11,433 nucleotides of DNA, taken from the NCBI GenBank assembly GCA_030834365.1, contig JAURFJ010000034.1:1-11433 (forward strand). The letters are read 5' to 3'. Each line of letters starts with the position of its first letter. Position 1 is the stretch's first letter. A model generated the notes under the pieces. The model saw only the letters and a program-made list of their open reading frames with translations, made no database searches and was not told where the DNA came from. Source of the stretch: Flavobacteriaceae bacterium (GTDB lineage Bacteria > Bacteroidota > Bacteroidia > Flavobacteriales > Flavobacteriaceae). Shown one piece after another: positions 7,684-11,433 of this stretch. The translations under genes and the position numbers were made by a program.

Positions 7684-7705
7684 AGCGGCGCTTTATTGCG
7701 CCGCT
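7684..7705 (+). terminator. GC-rich hairpin after the propeller gene
   Basis: A perfect 8-bp stem, AGCGGCGC (7684-7691) and GCGCCGCT (7698-7705), encloses the loop TTTATT, 23 bp past the propeller gene's TAA. The stem is strong, but the tail is CTTCGTTGCGG instead of a T run, so it is an imperfect intrinsic terminator. It ends five bases before the TTG element of the sdh promoter and could also serve as an operator-like palindrome. Confidence 0.6.
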
Positions 7706-7710
7706 CTTCG

Positions 7711-7741
7711 TTGCGGAATAGGCGTTTGAGGCGTAATTTTG
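7711..7741 (+). promoter_or_regulatory. Bacteroidota-type promoter of the sdhCAB operon
   Basis: TTG at 7711-7713 and TAATTTTG at 7734-7741 match the -33 and -7 consensus (TTG, 17-23 bp, TAnnTTTG) with a 20-bp spacer. Transcription would start near 7747, leaving a leader of about 28 nt before the sdhC ATG. No Shine-Dalgarno sequence is visible in that leader. This is the best promoter match in the window. Confidence 0.65.
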
Positions 7742-7775
7742 TGCCGTTAAATCACTATAGGTAAACGACACTCAC

Positions 7776-8435
7776 ATGCTAAGTTCTTCGTTGTTGCGTA
7801 AGCTAGTTATGGCCCTGTCTGGGCTGTTTCTGATCACGTTCTTATCGCTTCACCTCGCCATCAATTTGGCTTCAGTTTTTTCGGTCGAATTGTACAATGA
7901 ATGGTCTCACTTCATGGGCTACAACAAAATTGTTCAGCTCATCATGCAGCCTATCTTAATTGCTGGGGTAATCGTTCATTTTGTGATGGGGTTTGTGCTT
8001 GAGATTCAAAACCGCGCTGCGCGAGGAGTTCAGGGCTATGCCGTAAAAGGCAGCGGCACTAACAGCAGCTGGATCTCGAGAAACATGATCATCTCTGGGG
8101 CCGTAGTGCTGGCGTTCATAGGGCTTCACATGTACGATTTTTGGTTGCACGAAATGGAATACAAATACGTAGAACAACTACCCGTTGACACCGAACGCTA
8201 CTATGACTTCACCGTAGCCAAATTCGCCACATTGGGCAGAACACTTATCTACAGTGTATCATTTGTACTGCTTGCAATGCACCTTTATCACGGGTTTGCC
8301 TCATCTATGCAGACCATAGGTTTAGATAACAAATACGGAAAAGCCATTCAGGCTTTCGCAAAGATTTTTTCGATAGCGGTTCCGGCAGGTTTTATTTTCA
8401 TCGCATTGTTTCACCATTTAAATCCTCTTCAATAA
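7776..8435 (+). CDS. sdhC: Succinate dehydrogenase cytochrome b subunit SdhC (type B, di-heme)
   Basis: This 219-residue integral membrane protein anchors the SdhAB dimer to the inner face of the cytoplasmic membrane and passes electrons to the quinone, probably menaquinone. Five hydrophobic segments lie at about 8-30, 56-78, 103-123, 156-178 and 196-214, the layout of single-subunit, two-heme anchors as in Bacillus and Wolinella. Candidate heme ligands sit in four successive helices: His26 (SLHLAIN), His68 (IVHFVMG), His118 (GLHMYDF) and His169 (AMHLYHG). Their spacing agrees closely with the known B. subtilis ligands 28, 70, 113 and 155. The ATG at 7776 opens directly into the first helix after a short basic stretch. 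The stop is one base before the sdhA ATG, so the subunits are translated from one mRNA. Confidence 0.95.
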   Translation: MLSSSLLRKLVMALSGLFLITFLSLHLAINLASVFSVELYNEWSHFMGYNKIVQLIMQPILIAGVIVHFVMGFVLEIQNRAARGVQGYAVKGSGTNSSWISRNMIISGAVVLAFIGLHMYDFWLHEMEYKYVEQLPVDTERYYDFTVAKFATLGRTLIYSVSFVLLAMHLYHGFASSMQTIGLDNKYGKAIQAFAKIFSIAVPAGFIFIALFHHLNPLQ

Positions 8436-8436
8436 C

Positions 8437-10440
8437 ATGGCTACACTCGATTCTAAAGTTCCAAAGGGCCCCTTAGCCGAGAAGTGGAGCAAGCACAAAA
8501 ACGATATTAAGCTGGTAAATCCGGCGAATAAAAGAAATATTGACATCATCGTTGTAGGAACGGGTCTAGCAGGCGCCTCTGCCTCTGCTACCCTGGCCGA
8601 GCTCGGCTACAACGTGAAGACTTTTTGTTACCAAGATTCTCCAAGACGCGCGCACTCTATCGCTGCCCAGGGAGGGGTCAATGCCGCGAAGAATTACCAA
8701 GGAGACGGCGACTCAGTATACCGTTTATTCTACGACACCATTAAGGGAGGAGACTACCGCTCAAGAGAAGCCAACGTGCACCGCTTGGCAGAAGTGTCTA
8801 CCAATATTATTGACCAGTGTGTTGCACAAGGAGTTCCGTTTGCCCGTGAATACGGAGGGCTACTCGACAACCGCTCTTTTGGGGGTGTTCAGGTTTCTCG
8901 AACCTTTTACGCCAAGGGACAAACAGGGCAACAGCTGCTCTTGGGGGCCTATTCAGCGATGAATCGTCAGATTCAGCGCGGAAAGATCAAGTCGTACACC
9001 CGTCACGAAATGATGGATTTGGTTTTGGTTGACGGTAAAGCCAGAGGAATTATCGCTCGTGACCTAGTGAGCGGCGAAATCGAAAGACACGGTGCCCACG
9101 CCGTAGTGCTCGCAACAGGCGGATACGGAAACGTGTTCTTTTTATCTACCTATTGCATGGGGGCCAACGTAATGGCTGCATGGCGTGCCCACCGCAGAGG
9201 TGCCTACTTTGCCAACCCTTGCTTCACACAAATTCACCCCACTTGTATTCCCGTTTCAGGAGACCATCAGTCTAAGCTCACGCTCATGTCTGAGTCACTG
9301 AGAAATGACGGACGCATCTGGGTTCCTAAAAATCTTGAAGATGCTAAGGCCATCCGCGAAGGGCGCCTTAAGCCAGTGCAAATCGCCGAAGAAGATCGCG
9401 ACTACTTTTTGGAGCGCCGCTATCCGGCATTCGGAAACCTCGTGCCTCGTGACGTTGCCTCAAGAGCCGCTAAAGAGCGATGCGATGCAGGTCACGGCGT
9501 GAACAAAACCGGGGAGGCCGTTTACCTCGATTTCGATTCTGCCATCATGCGCTACGGACGCGAAAAGGCGAACACCTCAGGGCTTAAAGACGCTGATGAC
9601 AAAACGGTCCGAGCACTTGGAGAAAAAATCGTCGAGGCCAAATACGGAAACCTCTTTCAGATGTACGAAAAAATAGCCGACGAGAATCCGTATAAGACAC
9701 CGATGAAGATCTATCCGGCCGTTCACTACGCTATGGGCGGGCTTTGGGTTGATTACAACCTAATGACCACCATTCCCGGATGCTACGCGGCTGGAGAGGC
9801 TAACTTCAGCGATCACGGAGCCAACCGCCTAGGTGCCTCTGCGCTGATGCAAGGATTAGCCGATGGTTATTTCGTACTCCCGTACACGATCGGAGACTAT
9901 CTAGCAGACGACATTCAAACCGGAGCTATCGATACTCAGAGCGCCGAGTTTGACCAGGCAGAAAAGGCCGTTAGAGAAAAGCTAGAGCGCCTCATGTCTG
10001 GATCAGGTACACACTCCGTTGATTATTACCACAAAAAACTGGGTAAAATCATGTGGAACAAATGTGGAATGTCTCGCAACGCCAAAGAGCTGCAAGAGGC
10101 CATTGACGAGATCGCTGCTCTTCGTAAAGATTTCTACAAAAATGTTCGCATTCCCGGGTCAGCAGACACCAAAAACCAAGAGCTCGAAAAAGCCGGGAGA
10201 GTGGCTGACTTCTTAGAACTAGGCGAACTGTTTGCCCTAGACGCCCTGAACCGCAACGAATCATGTGGGGGACACTTCAGAGAAGAGTGCCAGACTGAAG
10301 ACGGAGAGGCGCTTAGAGACGACGAAAACTACCGCTATGTTGCCGCATGGGAGTTCAAGGGGGAACCCAAAGACGCTGTGCTTCACAAAGAGGAGCTCGT
10401 TTACGAAAACATTGAACTGAAAACACGATCTTACAAATAA
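8437..10440 (+). CDS. sdhA: Succinate dehydrogenase flavoprotein subunit SdhA
   Basis: This 667-residue catalytic subunit oxidises succinate to fumarate in the citric acid cycle and hands electrons to SdhB. The Rossmann motif VVGTGLAGASAS spans residues 39-50. RAHSIAAQGGVNAAKNYQGD (71-90) carries His73, the residue that binds FAD covalently. Dicarboxylate-site residues of the family are recognisable: His267 in IHPTC, Glu286 in MSESLRNDG, Arg338 in PRDVASR, His430 in AVHYAMGG and Arg464 in ANRLGASAL. The C-terminal helical domain with NRNESCGGHFREE (606-618) is intact. The length of about 667 is usual for Bacteroidota and longer than the E. coli protein, with an N-terminal extension (1-35) that is normal in this phylum. 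It starts one base after the sdhC stop and ends four bases before sdhB. Confidence 0.98.
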   Translation: MATLDSKVPKGPLAEKWSKHKNDIKLVNPANKRNIDIIVVGTGLAGASASATLAELGYNVKTFCYQDSPRRAHSIAAQGGVNAAKNYQGDGDSVYRLFYDTIKGGDYRSREANVHRLAEVSTNIIDQCVAQGVPFAREYGGLLDNRSFGGVQVSRTFYAKGQTGQQLLLGAYSAMNRQIQRGKIKSYTRHEMMDLVLVDGKARGIIARDLVSGEIERHGAHAVVLATGGYGNVFFLSTYCMGANVMAAWRAHRRGAYFANPCFTQIHPTCIPVSGDHQSKLTLMSESLRNDGRIWVPKNLEDAKAIREGRLKPVQIAEEDRDYFLERRYPAFGNLVPRDVASRAAKERCDAGHGVNKTGEAVYLDFDSAIMRYGREKANTSGLKDADDKTVRALGEKIVEAKYGNLFQMYEKIADENPYKTPMKIYPAVHYAMGGLWVDYNLMTTIPGCYAAGEANFSDHGANRLGASALMQGLADGYFVLPYTIGDYLADDIQTGAIDTQSAEFDQAEKAVREKLERLMSGSGTHSVDYYHKKLGKIMWNKCGMSRNAKELQEAIDEIAALRKDFYKNVRIPGSADTKNQELEKAGRVADFLELGELFALDALNRNESCGGHFREECQTEDGEALRDDENYRYVAAWEFKGEPKDAVLHKEELVYENIELKTRSYK

Positions 10441-10444
10441 GGCT

Positions 10445-11191
<747 letters not shown>

Positions 11192-11205
11192 GCTTCTTTT
11201 GTAAT

Positions 11206-11236
11206 AAAAAAGCCCGGCTAATGCCGGGCTTTTTTT
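11206..11236. terminator. Bidirectional intrinsic terminator between sdhB and accC
   Basis: The stem pairs AAAAAAGCCCGGC (11206-11218) with GCCGGGCTTTTTT (11223-11235) around the loop TAAT, followed by one more T. A GC-rich core with an A run on one side and a T run on the other is a classic terminator in both directions. It ends the sdhCAB transcript on the plus strand and the accC transcript on the minus strand. Its right arm overlaps the accC stop codon at 11235-11237. Confidence 0.92.
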
Positions 11237-11433
11237 ATTCACTCAAGGGCTCCATTTCAAAGCTCTCCATAAACTTAGTAGTGTAATTACCCGCTACATA
11301 GTCTGGATGATTCATGAGCTGCCTGTGAAAGGGAATGGTCGTTTGCACCCCTTCTATCACGAACTCATCTAGCGCTCTTTTCATCTTATTAATCGCCTCT
11401 TCACGCGTGCGCGCCGTAGTAATCAACTTAGCG
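11235..11433 (-). CDS. accC: AccC, acetyl-CoA carboxylase biotin carboxylase subunit (partial, C-terminal end)
   Basis: The minus-strand frame enters from the right edge and ends at TAA (11237-11235), giving about 65 residues of C-terminus. The readable sequence AKLITTARTREEAINKMKRA, then EFVIEGVQTTIPFHRQLM and GNYTTKFME, is the conserved end of biotin carboxylase. AccC carboxylates the biotin of the carrier AccB with ATP and bicarbonate, the first half-reaction of malonyl-CoA formation for fatty acid synthesis. The true start is outside the window; the TTG at 11426-11424 encodes the internal leucine of AKLITT and is not a start. The ATP-grasp and catalytic regions cannot be judged here. A propionyl-CoA or pyruvate carboxylase biotin carboxylase domain is a less likely alternative, because the protein ends soon after this motif. 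Confidence 0.9.
   Translation of the reverse strand, partial: AKLITTARTREEAINKMKRALDEFVIEGVQTTIPFHRQLMNHPDYVAGNYTTKFMESFEMEPLSE

Noticed and set aside
7711..7775. A riboswitch or RNA element in the sdhC leader
   Set aside because: The predicted leader is only about 28 nt, too short for a known riboswitch, and I see no conserved motif in it.

Overview
The window looks like a stretch of core chromosome from a member of the Bacteroidota, most likely a marine Flavobacteriales bacterium of the Cryomorphaceae/Schleiferiaceae kind (lineage inferred, not proven). The evidence is the protein types, the TAnnTTTG-like -7 promoter boxes, starts without Shine-Dalgarno sequences, a secreted laminarinase-type lipoprotein, and a two-heme type-B succinate dehydrogenase in sdhC-sdhA-sdhB order. 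I see no mobile elements, CRISPR arrays, rRNA or tRNA genes. Coding density is high and the longest gene-free stretch is about 115 bp.

Layout. (1) Positions 1-1388, minus strand: the start of a Suf iron-sulfur assembly operon, an A-type carrier (SufA/IscA family) followed by sufB, which runs off the left edge. (2) 1502-2542, plus strand: thiL, thiamine-monophosphate kinase, divergent from the suf genes. (3) 2645-4822, minus strand: a GH16 beta-glucanase lipoprotein and, abutting it with no spacer, an aminopeptidase P (pepP). A hairpin between the convergent thiL and pepP genes probably terminates the minus-strand unit. (4) 4877-7660, plus strand: a large secreted Asp-box (BNR) beta-propeller protein of the sortilin/VPS10-like family, followed by a strong hairpin. 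(5) 7776-11191, plus strand: sdhC-sdhA-sdhB in tight succession behind a good Bacteroidota-type promoter, ended by a strong bidirectional terminator. (6) 11235 to the right edge, minus strand: the C-terminal end of accC, acetyl-CoA biotin carboxylase.

How the genes relate. The Suf proteins build Fe-S clusters, and SdhB carries three of them. ThiL makes thiamine diphosphate, the cofactor of the 2-oxoacid dehydrogenases. SdhCAB links the citric acid cycle to the menaquinone pool. The GH16 enzyme, PepP and the propeller protein fit polysaccharide and protein scavenging, but the sequence does not show that they act together. All genes belong to known families and I found no convincing undescribed system. 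The points most worth a second look are the palindromic thiL-pepP intergenic region, the zero-spacing GH16-pepP junction, the helix-rich insert in the propeller protein, and the hairpin abutting the sdh promoter.
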